NCBI GenBank assembly: GCA_022432975.1
Contig: CM039508.1
Coordinates: 14,817,549-14,881,548 of the forward strand
From: Begonia masoniana
Lineage: Eukaryota > Streptophyta > Magnoliopsida > Cucurbitales > Begoniaceae
DNA length: 64,000 nucleotides
Direction of reading: 5' to 3'
Shown here one piece after another: positions 11,093 to 23,460 of the stretch. Every line of letters begins with the position of its first letter. Position 1 is the first letter of the stretch. The position numbers and the translations under genes were made by a program. Under the pieces are notes generated by a model that was not told where the DNA came from, did not search any database, and worked only from the letters and a program-made list of their open reading frames with translations.

Positions 11093-12303
11093 ACAAAAGT
11101 AGTTAATGCAAAAGTGATGCCAATACTAGGGGTTGTGAAGAGAGCACAGTTGAAACTCAGCTCGTGTTCTGGACCTATTGATTTTGTTGTAGCACAAATG
11201 GATGATTTTGATACTATCTTGGGGATGGAGTTCTTGATGGAACATATTGTTATCCCAATTCCCTCGGTGAAATGTTTGGTAATCACGGGTAACAATCCAA
11301 CCGTTGTTCCTGCGATTCTTAAGAAACCAAACGCCAACAACATAAAGATGATCTTGGCTATGCAATTCAAGAAAGGGCTGAAGCACGATGATCCAACTTA
11401 TATCATTGTCCCGTCGAAGATGAGCAAAGAAAAGGAGGAAATAGTGTCTTCTGAAATCTTGGAAGTCTTGAAGGAGTTCCAAAACACCATGCCTGAGTAT
11501 TTACCCAAGACATTATACCTCCACAAAGGGACATCGATCATTAAATTGAACTGACCCGAGGATCTAAACCTCCTACAAAATCCCCTTACATAATGGCTCT
11601 GCTAGAACTAGCGAAACTGAAGAAACAATTAGACGAGCTACTAGAAGCCAGATTCATCAGACTCGCAAAAGCTCCTTTTAGAGCACCTGTGCTGTTTCAA
11701 AAGAGAAAAGATGGTAGTTTGCGAATTTATAGAGATTATCGTGCACTCAACAAAGTCACGGTGCCCAACAAGTATCTCATTTCGCTGATCCCTGTTCTTT
11801 TCGATCAACTATACAAGGCCAAGTACTTCACCAAGCTTGATTTGTAGTAAGGCTATTATCAAGTAATGATCACAGAAGGTGACGAACCCAAGACGACATG
11901 TGTAACGAGATATGGAGCCTTCGAGTTCTTGGTGATGTCATTCGGACTCACAAACACCCCTTCAATCTTCTTCACCCTCATGAATCAAGTATTCCATGAG
12001 TATCTTGACAAGTTCGTAGTGGTGTACCTTGATGACATTGTTGTCTACAACGAAACCTTGAAGAACACAAAACTCATCTTCGCCTAGCCCTTGAAAAGCT
12101 GAGAGAACAGTATCTACTTAGGTCGAAGTTCATTGTAAAGATAGACAACAGTTCAATTTGTCATTTCTTTGAACAACTGAAGCTCTAGCCAAACAAGTGC
12201 ATTTGCACGAATTAATTTCAGAATTTGACTTTCCTTTTGAACACAAGTCAGACCAGACCAATAGAGCAGTTGATGCTTTGAGTCAGAAGGCGGAGTGTGC
12301 AAG
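11093..12303 (+). pseudogene. pol: Galadriel-like Ty3/gypsy protease, RT and RNase H remnant (first half)
   Basis: The fragment begins inside the protease (FDTILGMEFL is its C-terminal signature) and runs to a TGA at 11552-11554. After a frameshift RT appears: LLEARFIR, DYRALNKVTVPNKY, YFTKLDL, a TAG at 11845-11847, [24 protein letters not shown], and the catalytic YLDD at about 12023. RT ends at a TAG (12085-12087). Most of RNase H is deleted; only its end (about 12195-12303, including AVDALSQKAE) remains before the solo LTR cuts in. The GDEPKTT and YLDD variants suggest the Galadriel chromovirus clade. This half ends in the target GCAAG. Confidence 0.8.
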
Positions 12304-12479
12304 TATAACGCCCCGAGTTATCTGAACCCGGTTCGTCACACAATGCCCGTACATGACTAAAATTTCTACCACATATTTTTTTTTTAAAAAAAATAAACTT
12401 GCAGCGGAAATCATTTGAAATGTTAAGGAATAATCGGTTAAAACAAATAGAAGTTTGAATCGTGAAAACACTTTAAAAG

Positions 12480-12975
12480 TTGCAAAAGTCAAACGCATCT
12501 GCCGATGAGTAAAGTCAACGGAAGAAACAGAAAACAACCAAAATAGAAGACTCCTGCCGATGACGTCAGCCGAATGGAAAACAAAGGACATCTCTCAGTA
12601 GACTGTATCTACCGATGACTAAACGACAAAATACCCTCTACATCTTGCGATGACGTCAGCCAGATGACTTCCTTCATCCGATCGACTTTGTTCTACACCC
12701 ACCGATGACTAAATGACAAAAGACCTCCTACATCTACCGATGTCGTCAGCACGCATCTGCCGATGGGTTTAACAACAAAACCCCTCATCCCCTTCTTCCG
12801 ATAGGGTAAATTGAATATACCGATCACTAAACGACAAAGCATAATACCCACTCATACTGGTAGGGCAAAATCTACATCATCCGATAGAATAAACCTCATG
12901 TACCGATGACTTTACTGAGACATCATCCGATGGCTTTACTGAAGACATCTTCCGATGGAATTAAGCGCGACATTT
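12480..12975. repeat. Irregular CCGATGA-core repeat cluster
   Basis: A run of 15-40-bp imperfect units, most containing CATC(A/T)(A/T)CCGATG or TGCCGATGACGTCAGCC. Two copies of the perfect palindrome TGACGTCA occur at 12561-12568 and 12651-12658. Recurrent linkers include ACTAAACGACAAAA. Confidence 0.8.
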
Positions 12976-13462
12976 CAACTACTTTTCGATATACATACAC
13001 AACACTAATTACAGGAAGGAATTTACTTACTTCATCAAGACCATTCAGAAACAATTCACATTGTATTGTTCAGACCCAGTAAAACCAACATTTAAAACTC
13101 AACAGATCACTAGTATCAGTAAAACTCAAAACATAGTCAAAATATTAAAACCTCTACTGTCATGAAAACTTGGCATACTCAGATTAGATTATTACCAACT
13201 AAACCCCCACCACTGCTGACAACAGTTAACCCGCCTCATCAGTTTACCAGGCCGAGACATGAATGTACTCCTCCAACCACATCTAATCATCTGTGCAATC
13301 AGGAAATTCACCTGCAGTATCCTCAACACCTACATCACAAAACTCATCTATTAGCCTAATGCTAAGTAAGTAAAGCAGTAATGAAATGAAACGCTGAAAT
13401 ATAAATTCCTAAACATGCAATTTCTACTTTCTCAATTCAGTTGTTCATGTTTCGTTTCTGTC

Positions 13463-13684
13463 CAGATCCCCCTGTGAAATTGGGAGCTGGATCAACTCTC
13501 CCAAAGTATATACATCCACTGGCTCATTAAGGGGCGGATAAATTCCCTTAACAGCAAATCTGATTCACATGTTCAGATCCCCCTGTGAAATTGGAAGTTG
13601 GATCAACTCTCCCAAAGTATAAATATCCACTGTCTCATTAAGAGGCGGATTACTTCCCTTAACAGTAAAACTGATTCACATAGC
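13463..13684. repeat. Two 111-bp tandem repeats
   Basis: CAGATCCCCCTGTGAAATTGG starts at 13463 and again at 13574, each followed by AACTCTCCCAAAGTATA and a CATTAAG-GGCGGAT block. It lies in the long intron-like part of the solo LTR. Confidence 0.85.
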
Positions 13685-14380
13685 TGTTTCAATATGTTCA
13701 ATCCTCACTATGCCAACATGCCTTCAAATTCATTTTCGTATACTTTAAAAAATATGATGCATGACATACCAACACATTCCAGCATACAAACCCTAATGTT
13801 TTGTGATGTAGGCCCGAAGGCACAAGCAAACTTTACTTACCTGGTCTCCTGCAAAAACTTGGTTGCAAGCTACTTCGGGTATTACTCAAACCTAAAACCA
13901 TAGACAGAGCATGCATCAAATTTCCTCTAATCTTCATTCTAAACCACTAGAAATCTAAGGGAAACTGTTTTGGGAGCTCTAGTCATTGTGCATTCCCGAT
14001 TTCAACTTAAACCGAAACCACCACTCGCTTACCGCCTTCTCAAAACCTCATTTATCATCCCTCCTACCAACGATAGATACAATGTAACAGGAAATAGAAG
14101 CAAAACTCACCAAGTTCGGAGGAAATCGCTGGAGGAAGTCGAAGGGGGTCTCCTATCGTGCTCTACTAAGCTGAGGAGCTGAGAATGGAGAGGAAATGAA
14201 ATAAACAGTGGCGGCTACTTTATTAATAGTTTCCTTAAATACGTTATCCACCTTTGAATTGCTAATTACCCTTATGTCCTTGCCTAGTCATCCACTAACC
14301 CTACATTTAATATTGCCATATAAATTGTGCCATTAGTTTAAAAGGAATAGAGAAACGGTTTGATAGGACCGGGTATTACA

Positions 14381-15398
14381 ACAAGTCTATGTTATCTATC
14401 TCAACTGCAAGCAAGTAGAGTTAATGGTCCTCGAGCCGTCATGCAACTTGCAAAGGAAGGGAAGACTCGACAGTTTTGGATTGAAAATGACTTGCTCCTC
14501 ACCAAAGGAAGTCATTTATATATGCCCCAGATCAATAACTTGTGGCGTACTCAGCTGCGAGAATGCCACAATACAATGTGGGTCGGTCATGCAAGGTGGC
14601 AGGGAACATATGCTCTCTTGAAAAAAGGATACTACTGCCCCAAATGAAGTGTGATGTTATGCAGCACACCAAAACATGTTTGGTTTGCCAACAGGATAAA
14701 GTAGAAAGAGACAAAATTGCTGGCCTACTGGAACCATTACCGGTATCAAAAAGAACTTGGGAAAGCGTATCCATGGACTTCATTACAAACCTGTCGTCTG
14801 CTAACGAAATTGAAGAAATATTGACGATTGTAGACCGCATTTCAAGTATACCAATTTCATCGTTGCCCCAAAGAACTGTCCTGCGGAGACGACTGCCCAA
14901 CTCTTGTTTAAGCATGTAGTGAAGTTGTGGGGAATTCTTTAAAGCCTTGTCAGTGACAGAGATCCTCGATTCACTATATCCTTTTGGGTGGAATTATTCC
15001 AGCTACTCAGATCAAGCTTGAATATCTCTTCCAGCTATCACCCTCAAACAGATGGTTAGATGGAACGCTTCAACAGCTTACTTGGTGAGTAATTGTGACA
15101 ATTCATTAGTACTAATCAGAAGAATTGGTCGAGCCTACTTGACATGGCATAATTCTACTTTAACTGTCAAAAGAGTTCTTCAACGGAAATGAGTCTGTTT
15201 GAAGTAGTTTGCGGAAGCCAACCAACCATGCCCCATACTTTGGAGCATCTACATTCTGGGAAGAGTCCGAAAGCATACAACTTCTCTAAAAAATGGAAGC
15301 AAAATGCAGATATAGTTTGCGCGTACCTGGAACAAGCCTCTAAGCATATGAGGAAGTGGGCAGATAAGAAACGACGACCAATGGAGTTCAAAGCTGGA
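14381..15398 (+). pseudogene. pol: Galadriel-like integrase (second half of the split element)
   Basis: Coding sequence resumes after the solo LTR with AVMQLAKEGKTRQFW and the integrase zinc domain (ECHNTMWVGH, later CLVCQQDKV, with a frameshift near 14640). The core begins with WESVSMDFIT. Further on, SDRDPRF and YHPQTDG survive around TAG, TGA and TAA codons; the Glu of the DDE triad is still present (MERFN). The tail LYLEQASKHMRKWADKKR-like segment reaches KAGD at 15398, where it stops abruptly against the Tekay LTR. There is no C-terminal chromodomain, 3' LTR or polypurine tract for this element in the window. Confidence 0.78.
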
Positions 15399-16249
15399 GA
15401 CCCGTGGGAGCATAGATTAAATGTTTTGGGTGATGATATTTTGATGAAATGTATAGAAACTATTATTAGGATGCTTGGTATCTGGATAGGTTGAAAATTA
15501 TGTTTTGATGATATTTTTGATAGCTTCCTCTAGGTATGGATAGTTCGTGAACATATATGTATATAATATTCATTTTGACGTCTCTGGAAATAGAGAATGT
15601 TATCTTTAAGTTTTTTGAAAGTTCTGAGTGAATGGTGTGTAAGTACAGGGGGAAAAATTATAGGGGTTTCGATTAAGTGTTCGGTAGATTCTGTCGCTTT
15701 GTGATCGCAGAAGTCTGTATAAGTGTTTGGTCACAGTCAACCGGCAGATGTGTTCGGTTACTGTTGACAGGTGGATGCTGGGTGAATAAGTTATCCGGCT
15801 GACGTCACTGGTGGATGTTGAGTGTTACTGTTCACCAGTGGATATGATTTGTGAGTGATCGGTGGATGTGTTTTGCGAGTGATCGGTGGATGTGTTTTGC
15901 GAGTGATCGGTGGATGTGTTTTGTGAGTGATCGGTGGATGTGTTTTGCTAGTGATCGGTGGATGTGTTTTGTGAGTGAGCGGTGGATGTGAGTTGAGCAG
16001 TGGATGTAGCTTAGCAGAAGTGAGCAGCGGATGTGAACAGAAAAAATTTTGGGCTTGGCCCCTTTTTGCCCTCTATTCTGCTGGGCCGATTCCTCTTCTG
16101 TTTTAATGATTTTATTTAATTGATTTTTAAATATATTTCAACAATTTATACTTAGACTTATCAATCATGTGAAAGGGTTTACTAGAAAGTTATAAAAAAA
16201 ATAAATAAATAATACGGAAAAATAAGGGTACAGTGTTAAGGACGTCACA
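15399..16249 (+). repeat. Truncated 5' LTR of Tekay-type element B
   Basis: It matches the last ~790 bp of the 3' LTR from position 22372 onward, starting GACCCGTGGGAGCATA and ending GGACGTCACA just before the primer site. The first ~1.4 kb, including promoter and splice-like sites, is missing. Relative to the 3' LTR it has extra sequence around 15740-15850 and six rather than five 24-bp repeats, so the two LTRs have diverged by indels as well as substitutions. Confidence 0.85.
15852..15995. repeat. 24-bp minisatellite in Tekay B 5' LTR (6 units)
   Basis: Units starting AGTGATCGGTGGATGTG recur at 15854, 15878, 15902, 15926, 15950 and 15974, each 24 bp. TGACGTCA lies just upstream at 15800-15807. 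Confidence 0.95.
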
Positions 16250-16253
16250 GTTA

Positions 16254-16266
16254 TGGTATCAGAGCC
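16254..16266 (+). other. Primer binding site (tRNA-iMet), element B
   Basis: TGGTATCAGAGCC follows the LTR terminus by four bases. Confidence 0.92.
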
Positions 16267-16408
16267 CCAGGTTTTAAAAACGGTTCTGTAGACTGCTCGA
16301 CTGCGTAAGCCACTTCACGGACATGCTTCTTCAACTGTAAGTACGTTATATGCTTTCTTTGTTTTGATTTCTTAGAATTGTTGTCTTTAATTGTTATAGG
16401 TTAGCAAA

Positions 16409-19400
16409 ATGGTGCGAAAAGGAAATAATAGAGACTTAAGAAACGACACCATAGACCAACTCAAGGAAATTATTGCCCGGCAATCTCAAAAACTTGCCCA
16501 ACAGTCCCAACACTTAGAATGACAGGCTCAACATATGGAAAGACAGTCCTAACAGCTCGATACGCTGATTAACCGAGAAGGCAATAAAGCTCAGGAGGTG
16601 GCAACTCCTAGTAATCGGGGAATGGAGAGGTTTCAGAAATTACAACCCACTGTGTTCAACGGACAATTGTCGGATCCCTCTTTAGCTGAGGAGTGGATTC
16701 AAATTATGGAGGATATGCTGGCATATGGGAGCATAGGGGATGGGGAGAAAGTCGCGTTCGTTGCCTATCACTTGGCACTAAATGCCCATTTCTGGTGGGA
16801 TACGATCAAGGCGACCACAGATGTGACCGCGATGAGCTGGGAGCGGTTTAAAACCATATTTTATGACAAATATTTTAGCCATACGGTACGGGGGGCAAAA
16901 ATGATGGAGTTCATGCAATTGAGACAGGCTGGCTCAATTGCCGAGTACGTCAGAAGGTTTGAGGCCCTATCCCGGTTCGCACCACGCCAGGTCAGTGTTG
17001 ATGAGAACAAGGTGCGTCGGTTTATGTAAGGGCTAAGTCAGGGGATAAGAAAAAGTGTCATTATTTCAGGGGTACTGAATGTGCCCTATACTGAGGTTGT
17101 AGCAAGAGCGCTAGACATTGAGGCCGCCGAACAGACTTTTGACAAACCGAGGGAGCCAGCTAGAAGGTTATTTCGGGAGATACAGCCACGGCCTCAGAAC
17201 AAGGGTTGGCAACCGAGGGGACAGCCACAACAACAACAGAGGGGTGCAAAGAGGCCCTATGATGGTAAAGGTGACCAAGGCAAGGGGAAGCAAGTCCAAT
17301 GGGCTACTCAAAAGCCAATTTGTCCTAAATGCTAGAAGGAACATTACGGCCCTTGTCGATTGGGCACAAACAGTTGTTACAGATGTGGAGAGGTAGGCCA
17401 TTTTGCTCAGAACTGTCCGAGGGTGGCTATCGATCAAAGAAGGGTGGCCCCAAGAATATTTGCGTTTATCAAGCCCAGAGATGTTGACGATGAGGCCCAG
17501 CCCTCCGTTATAGCAGGTACTATTTTGGTCACGGGAGTAGCCGTATTTTCATTAATAGACACTGGTGCTATGCACTTGTTTATTTCTACTACATGCGTAG
17601 CTAGACTGAAGATTATACCTGAGTTAGCAGAGTACGAATATCGAGTAATGCTGCCTTCAAGGGAGTTTATGCAGTCAGATCACATCTTTCAAGGCAATGT
17701 CGTCTCTGTAGGGAACAATACCCTTAATGCCCGGTTGATAGTTATGGGCATAGAGCGGTACGATCTAATTTTGGGAATGGATTGGCTTTCACGTCACTTT
17801 GCCACCATTGACTGTCGATCCGGGTTGGTAACTTTTTGGCCTCTGGATAAGGAAAAGTTATTATATCAGGCATTAAATAGGTCAAGTGGGTCACCTATTT
17901 CTTATTCTATGAAGGTTCAAGAGCAGTTTAAGGGCGAATGCTCTGTTTATCTGGCTACCGTGATTGATACTCGGTTGCTCAGCGATATAAAACTAGAGGA
18001 CCTTCTAGTGGTTAGAGAATTTTCTGAGATCTTTCTCGATGATCTTCCCGGATTACCGCCGGACAGAGAGATTGAGTTTGTGATTGATGTGTATCCAGGC
18101 TCTGCGCCTGTGTCAAAGAATCCTTACAGACTGACACCTGCTGAATTAAAAAAGCTGAAATCCCAGTTGGAAGAGTTGTTAGACAAGGGGTTCATTCGAC
18201 CCAGTTTCTCTCCTTGGGGTGCGCCAGTTTTGTTTGTAAAAAAGAAGGACGGAACTCTCTGAATGTGCGTCGATTATAGAGAGTTGAATAAGCTAACGGT
18301 GAAGAATAAGTATCCACTACCCCGGATTGACGACCTGTTTGATCAACTGCAGGGTGCCCGAGTTTTTTCGAGGATTGACCTACGCTCGGGTTACTATCAG
18401 TTGAAGGTCCGGAAGGAAGATGTACAGAAAACGGCCTTCTGAACGAGGTACGGGCATTATGAGTTTCTAGTTATGTCTTTTGGACTCACGAATGCTCCTG
18501 CAGCATTTATGGACTTAATGAACCGTGTCTTCAAGGAATATTTGGACAAATTTGTGGTCGTGTTCATTGATGACATATTGATATATTCGAAGACGAAAGA
18601 GGAACACGAAGGGCACCTACGGATAGTTTTGGAAGTTTTACAACGACGCCAGCTTTACCTAAAGTTCTCTAAGTGCGAGTTTTGGCTTGATCGGATTAGT
18701 TTTCTCAGCCATATCATATCTCAAGAGGGAATTTCGGTAGATCCGACAAAGATTGAAGTTGTCAGGGATTGGCCACAGCCTAAAAATGTGCAAGAGGTAC
18801 GAAGATTTCTCAGCTTGGCTGGATATTACAGGAAGTTCATCGAGGGATTTTCAAAGATCGCAGTCTCTCTATCCCGCTTGACGAGAAAGAATGAGAAATT
18901 TGTATGGTCTCCCGCTTGTGAAAAGAGTTTTATGGAGCTGAAACAGAGATTGACTACGGCTCCAGTTCTGACACTACCAGTTGAGGGTGATAAGTTCAGT
19001 ATTTACTGCGACGCCTCAAGGGTCGGACTGGGATGCGTATTGATGCAGGAAGGCAGGGTCATTGCTTATGCTTCTCGATAGTTGAAGCCGTATGAGCAAA
19101 ACTATCCAACACACGACCTTGAGCTTGCAGCGGTTGTCTTTGCTTTAAAAATCTAGAGACACTATCTGTATTGGCAGCAGTGTGAGGTGTTCTCTGATCA
19201 CAGAAGTTTAAAGTATTTGTTTACGTAGAAAGAACTTAATATGGGACAGCGAAGGTGGTTGGAGTTCGTTAAAGATTATGACTTCGAAATTAAATACCAC
19301 CCGGGGAAGGCAAATAAAGTCGCAGACGCTTTAAGCAGAATGCCTTCTACTAGTCAGCCTTTGCTTGCATCGATGTCGGGAATGCTAAGATCTGAGATCA

Positions 19401-20896
19401 AGAGGTTTGATGTGGAGATTGTGGCCGAGTTGTCCACTATGCTCGTGAACATCTCTCTTAGGCCGACGATACTTGATAAAGTACGGGAAGCTCAACGAGA
19501 AGACTTGGAGTGTGAGAAGCACCGTTTGAGCATGAGGTCCAAGGATCCTTTCGATTTCAGCTTGTCGGAGAACGACATATTAAAGTTCAGGTATAGGTGG
19601 TACGTGCCTAACGATGAAGAGTTAAAGAAAGAAATTTTGGCCGAGGCACACTCTTCGGCTTACTCGGTGCATCCAGGAAGCACAAAAATGTATAGAGATT
19701 TAAAACAACACTTCTGGTGGCCGAACATGAAAAGAGAGATTGCCAGGTATGTGGAAACCTGCCTAGTTTGCCAAAAGGTTAAGGCGGAACACCAAAGGCC
19801 AGCCGGAACCTTACAACCACTGCCGATTCCAGAGTGGAAATGGGAGCAAATCTCTATGGATTTCATTGTTGGGCTTCCGAGAACGACAAAGGGGCACGAT
19901 GGTAGCTGGGTGATTGTGGACCGTTTGACAAAGACGGCCCACTTTCTACCAGTGAAGATGACCTATTCTATGGATCAACTAGCTGAGCTGTATGTGCAGG
20001 AGATCGTCAGATTACACGGAGTGCCCATCTCTATTGTTTCTGATAGAGATGCCAAATTTACTTCGAAATTATGGAAGAGTTTGCATAAGGCCATGGGAAC
20101 TCAGTTGAATTTTAGCACGGCGTTTCATCCTCAGGCTGACGGACAGACGGAAAGAACAAATCAGATTCTTGAGGATATGCTTAGATCTTACGTGTTGGAG
20201 TTTCAGGGCTCGTGGAGCCGATATTTACCATTGATTGAATTCTCGTACAACAACAGCTTTCAGCCTACGATTGGCATGGCTCCGTACGAGGTATTGTATG
20301 GTCAAAAATGCAGATCTCCGCTATACTGGGACGAGATTGGCCAAGCTAGTATAATCGGTCCAGATATTTTACAACAAACAGCGAAGAAGATCACTGTTAT
20401 TAGACAACGTATAGAGATTGCACAGAACCGCCAAAAGAGTTATGCTGACACTAGACGGAGGGAATTGCAGTTCAGTGAGGGTGATGAAGTATACTTAAAG
20501 ATTTCTCCGTTTAAGGGCGTTATGCGGTTCGGAAGGAGAGGCAAGTTGAACCCTCATTTTGTGGGGCCTTTTCCTATTTTGAAGAGGATCGGGACTATGG
20601 CATACAGGTTACAGCTCTCGGCATCTATGAAAGGTATTCATGATGTATTTCACGTGTCCATGCTCAGAAAATGAGTGCGTGATCCGTCACACATCATAGA
20701 GACAAGGGAGATCGAGGTGCAACCAACACTGACCTATGTGGAGAGGCCAGTGCGGATTCTAGAGACCTCTATAAAGGTGTTGCGCAATAAGGAAATCCAT
20801 CTAGTAAAGGTTTTGTGAAGGAATCATAATGTTGATTAGGCTACTTGGGAGAGGCAGTAGGATATGATGTTGAAGTATCCTGAACTGTTTGTATAG
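16409..20896 (+). pseudogene. gag-pol: Tekay-type Ty3/gypsy gag-pol polyprotein, one frame with many stops
   Basis: The whole polyprotein stays in one frame from ATG 16409 to TAG 20894. Gag (retrotrans_gag type) shows HFWWDTIKA and MEFMQLRQAGSIAEYV. The nucleocapsid knuckle is CYRCGEVGHFAQNC (about 17375). Protease has LIDTGAMHLFIS with Asp near 17558. RT has [14 protein letters not shown] (after a stop), [11 protein letters not shown] and FIDDILIY. RNase H has [13 protein letters not shown] and VADALSRM. Integrase has H-H (HSSAYSVHPGS), C-X2-C (CLVC) and D-D-E (SMDF, SDRDAKF, QTERTN). A chromodomain-like tail (PVRILETSIKVLRNKEI) ends it. In-frame stops lie at 16520, 16550, 17027, 17333, 18260, 18440, 19079, 19154, 19226, 20672, 20816, 20837 and 20858. 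No frameshift is evident. The motifs, the ~2.2-kb LTR and the chromodomain point to Tekay. Confidence 0.9.
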
Positions 20897-20920
20897 TCAA
20901 ATTTTGAGGACAAAATTTAA

Positions 20921-20936
20921 ATTAAGGTGGATGGAA
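20921..20936 (+). other. Polypurine tract, element B
   Basis: ATTAAGGTGGATGGAA is purine-rich and ends exactly at the TG of the 3' LTR. Confidence 0.7.
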
Positions 20937-23163
20937 TGTAACACCCGGTTTTACGAGATTTTGTAATTCCAATAAATAATGGCATTTTTGTAAATATGTC
21001 AAATTAAGTCCGTTTTACGAACGGAAACTTTTATTGGGACCTAAATAATAAATTAGAATTTATGGTGAAATAAGGAAATTTGGAGAAAACGAATAGTTAG
21101 TAAAATAACGAGATAAGTTGGAGAAACCAAACTAAGTTCAACCAAACAAGCAATTGGATGGAGGGGCAAATTAAGAAGTAAAAAGGGGGTAATTGAGAGC
21201 ACCAAGTGAGAGTGTGACAAGTGTCAAAACTTGTGGGAGAAGCTTGGCAAAGGTAACACCTTCCTTTTCCCTCCCTTACGAGAAACCACATTCACTTTCA
21301 CTCTTTCTCTCCTTTAACTTTCACAGCCATGAAAATTCTCTCCACCCCTATGCTTCTTCACAATTCAACGGCTCCTCCAACCGATCAATTTCCTTCACGA
21401 TTCATTACTAAATTGCGACCCTAGGTAAGGTTTTAATGTTCTGGATTGCTAACCTTCGATTTTAGAGTTGTTATTCAAATAGGGTTTCGTTAGAAATTGC
21501 AGATGAAAGTTAGAAATTGTTAGCTATTGGAATGTTGAATGATAATAAGGCATTTATGATTATGGAGGATAGTTAAGTGGAATTAACGGAGTCTGATTGG
21601 ATTAGACTCGGTTCTAATGTCGTGTGTTATAAATTGTCTTAGGTGAACAAGCTCACGGATAGTGCTTGGTGTGCTGAGAACTTGAGGTAAGTTCTCATGA
21701 CTTACTATGGCCGATTGGCCTACACCATATATCAAACTTTGTCCCTCGAGAATTGTTGGTGAATGTTGGTGCTTTGCCTGTTTAACTGCTTTGGTTGGGT
21801 AGTTTAGGGTTAATTACTTTATAGTCTGTGCTTGTGATGTTTTGATGGTATTTGTGAGGTTTTGATGGTATTCACGTTATATATGTTATATTGTGCATAT
21901 TGAACTGTTCATGCATCATGTTTTCAAAACGTCATGAAAATGAATTTACGCATGGGTTTCATGAAAAGAACATGCATGTAAAGGCAAGTAAAGTATCACA
22001 GTAAACAACTATGGCATGGGGTTATCGGGGATGAGGTTCAGACCTGGCGTTCCATGGTGAACGGATTTTCCTCCCTTCATATGGTGTGGGCTTTCTAACC
22101 GCTTGACGTGCCCTATCCATCTGTCGAGCATTTTCGATAACCATAGACTGACACGTACCGATATATGAAATGACATGGACGGTTTTCTTAGCATTGAGCA
22201 TACATGATCATGCATTGGTATTTACGTAGAATTTACTGAGATTTTTATCTCATAGGTGTCTTTATGGTGTATGTGATACAGAGCAAGGTGAAGAGGATTT
22301 TCCTCTCTCAGACGAGCCTGCAGCTTGAAGGAGGATGTTCGGGGAACGGTTGGCATAGTCAATGCACACTTGACCCGTGGGAGCATAGGTTAAATGTTTT
22401 GGGTGATGATATTTTGATGAAATGTATAGAAACTCTTATTAGGATGCTTGGTATCTGGATAGGTTGAAAATTATGTTTTGATGATATTTTTGATAGTTTC
22501 CGCTAGGTATGGATAGTTCGTGAACATATATGTATATAATGTCCATTTTGATGTCTCTGGAAATGGAGAATGTTATTTTTAATTTTTTTGGAAGTTCTGA
22601 GTGAATGGTGTGTAAGTACAGGGGAGAAATTGTAGGGGTTTCGATTAAGTGTTCGGTAGATTCTGTCGTTTTGCGATCGACAGAAGTCTGTATAAGTGTT
22701 TGGTCAACCGGCAGATGTGTTCGGTTACTATTGACCGGTGGATGCTGGGTGAATAAGTCATCCGGCTAACGTCACCGGTGGATATGTTTTGTGAGTGATC
22801 GGTGGATGTGTTTTGTGAGTGATCAGTGGATGTGTTTTGCGAGTGATCGGTGGATGTGTTTTGTGAGTGATCGGTGGATGTGTTTTGCGAGTGAGCGGTG
22901 GATGTGAGTTTAGCGGTGGATGTAGCTTAGCAGAAGTGAGCGGCGGATGTGAACATGAAAAATTTTGGGCTTGGGCCCTTTTTGCCCTCTGTTCTGCTGG
23001 GCCGATTCCTTTTCTGTTTTAATGGTTTTATTTAATTGATTTTTAAATATATTTCAACAATTTATACTTAGACTCATCAATCATGTGAAAGGGTTTACTA
23101 GAAAGTTATAAAAAAATAATAATAATAATACTGAAAAATAAAGGTACAGTGTTAGGGACGTCG
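20937..23163 (+). repeat. 3' LTR of Tekay-type element B (~2.2 kb)
   Basis: It starts TGTAACACCCGGTTTTACG after the polypurine tract and ends near GGGACGTC, aligning with GACGTCACA of the 5' LTR; the final CA is decayed. Plus-strand splice-like sites: CTAG|GTAAGG at 21424/21425, CTTAG|GTGAA at 21642/21643, a 44-nt segment, GAG|GTAAGT at 21686/21687 and CATAG|GTG at 22255/22256. Around the second donor, GAGAACTT and AAGTTCTC form an 8-bp inverted repeat. Five 24-bp repeats lie at 22792-22912. On the right it abuts the truncated LTR of the minus-strand chromovirus. Confidence 0.88.
22792..22912. repeat. 24-bp minisatellite in Tekay B 3' LTR (5 units)
   Basis: The same AGTGATCGGTGGATGTG unit as in the 5' LTR, phased at 22794, 22818, 22842, 22866 and 22890. 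Confidence 0.95.
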
Positions 23164-23442
23164 TATACCAAGTGTTTTCCCATTTTGGGCAAAAACTCTT
23201 CTCTCTCCAAAAGTCACTTTCAAGTAGTCCCTCTTCTTTCAAAATACAACCACAATTCCCTCCACTACATGTTTAGCTATTACATACCACAAAGCTTGAT
23301 AAAATATTAAAGTCTCCATGTCTTGTGCATTTTGTTCCAACCTCAATTGTTCAAAGGATGCTTCATCTACAAAAAGAGCACACGCATTAGTTAAGGTCTA
23401 GGCCGAGAACTTGGCTCGAGATCAAGTGATGTCTCCTGTTGG
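23164..23442 (-). repeat. Truncated 3' LTR of minus-strand chromovirus A
   Basis: It matches the element's 5' LTR, which is itself split: 23164-23330 resembles about 44500-44780, and the part from CCAACCTCAATTGTT resembles 63421 onward. Its outer ~630 bp are missing where element B abuts. On the minus strand the LTR start is near TGCCAACAGGAGACATC (about 23442), preceded by GGGGAGGATGATG as a likely polypurine tract. Confidence 0.75.
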
Positions 23443-23460
23443 CACATCATCCTCCCCAGG

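Larger units (their letters stand above)
12304..14380 (-). repeat. Solo LTR (2077 bp) inserted in the Galadriel-like element
   Basis: Minus-strand reading starts TGTAATACCCGGTCC and ends GGGGCGTTATA. It is flanked by GCAAG (12299-12303) and ACAAG (14381-14385), a 5-bp target duplication with one mismatch. Coding sequence resumes on the right. There is no internal region, so it is a solo LTR left by recombination. Splice-like sites on the minus strand: TTG|GTGAGT at 14111/14110, TTTTAG|G at 13892/13891, CCAG|GTAAGT at 13841/13840, TGTAG|GTG at 13330/13329 and CAG|GTGAA at 13312/13311. It also holds two 111-bp repeats (13463-13684) and a CCGAT-core repeat cluster (12480-12975). Confidence 0.85.
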
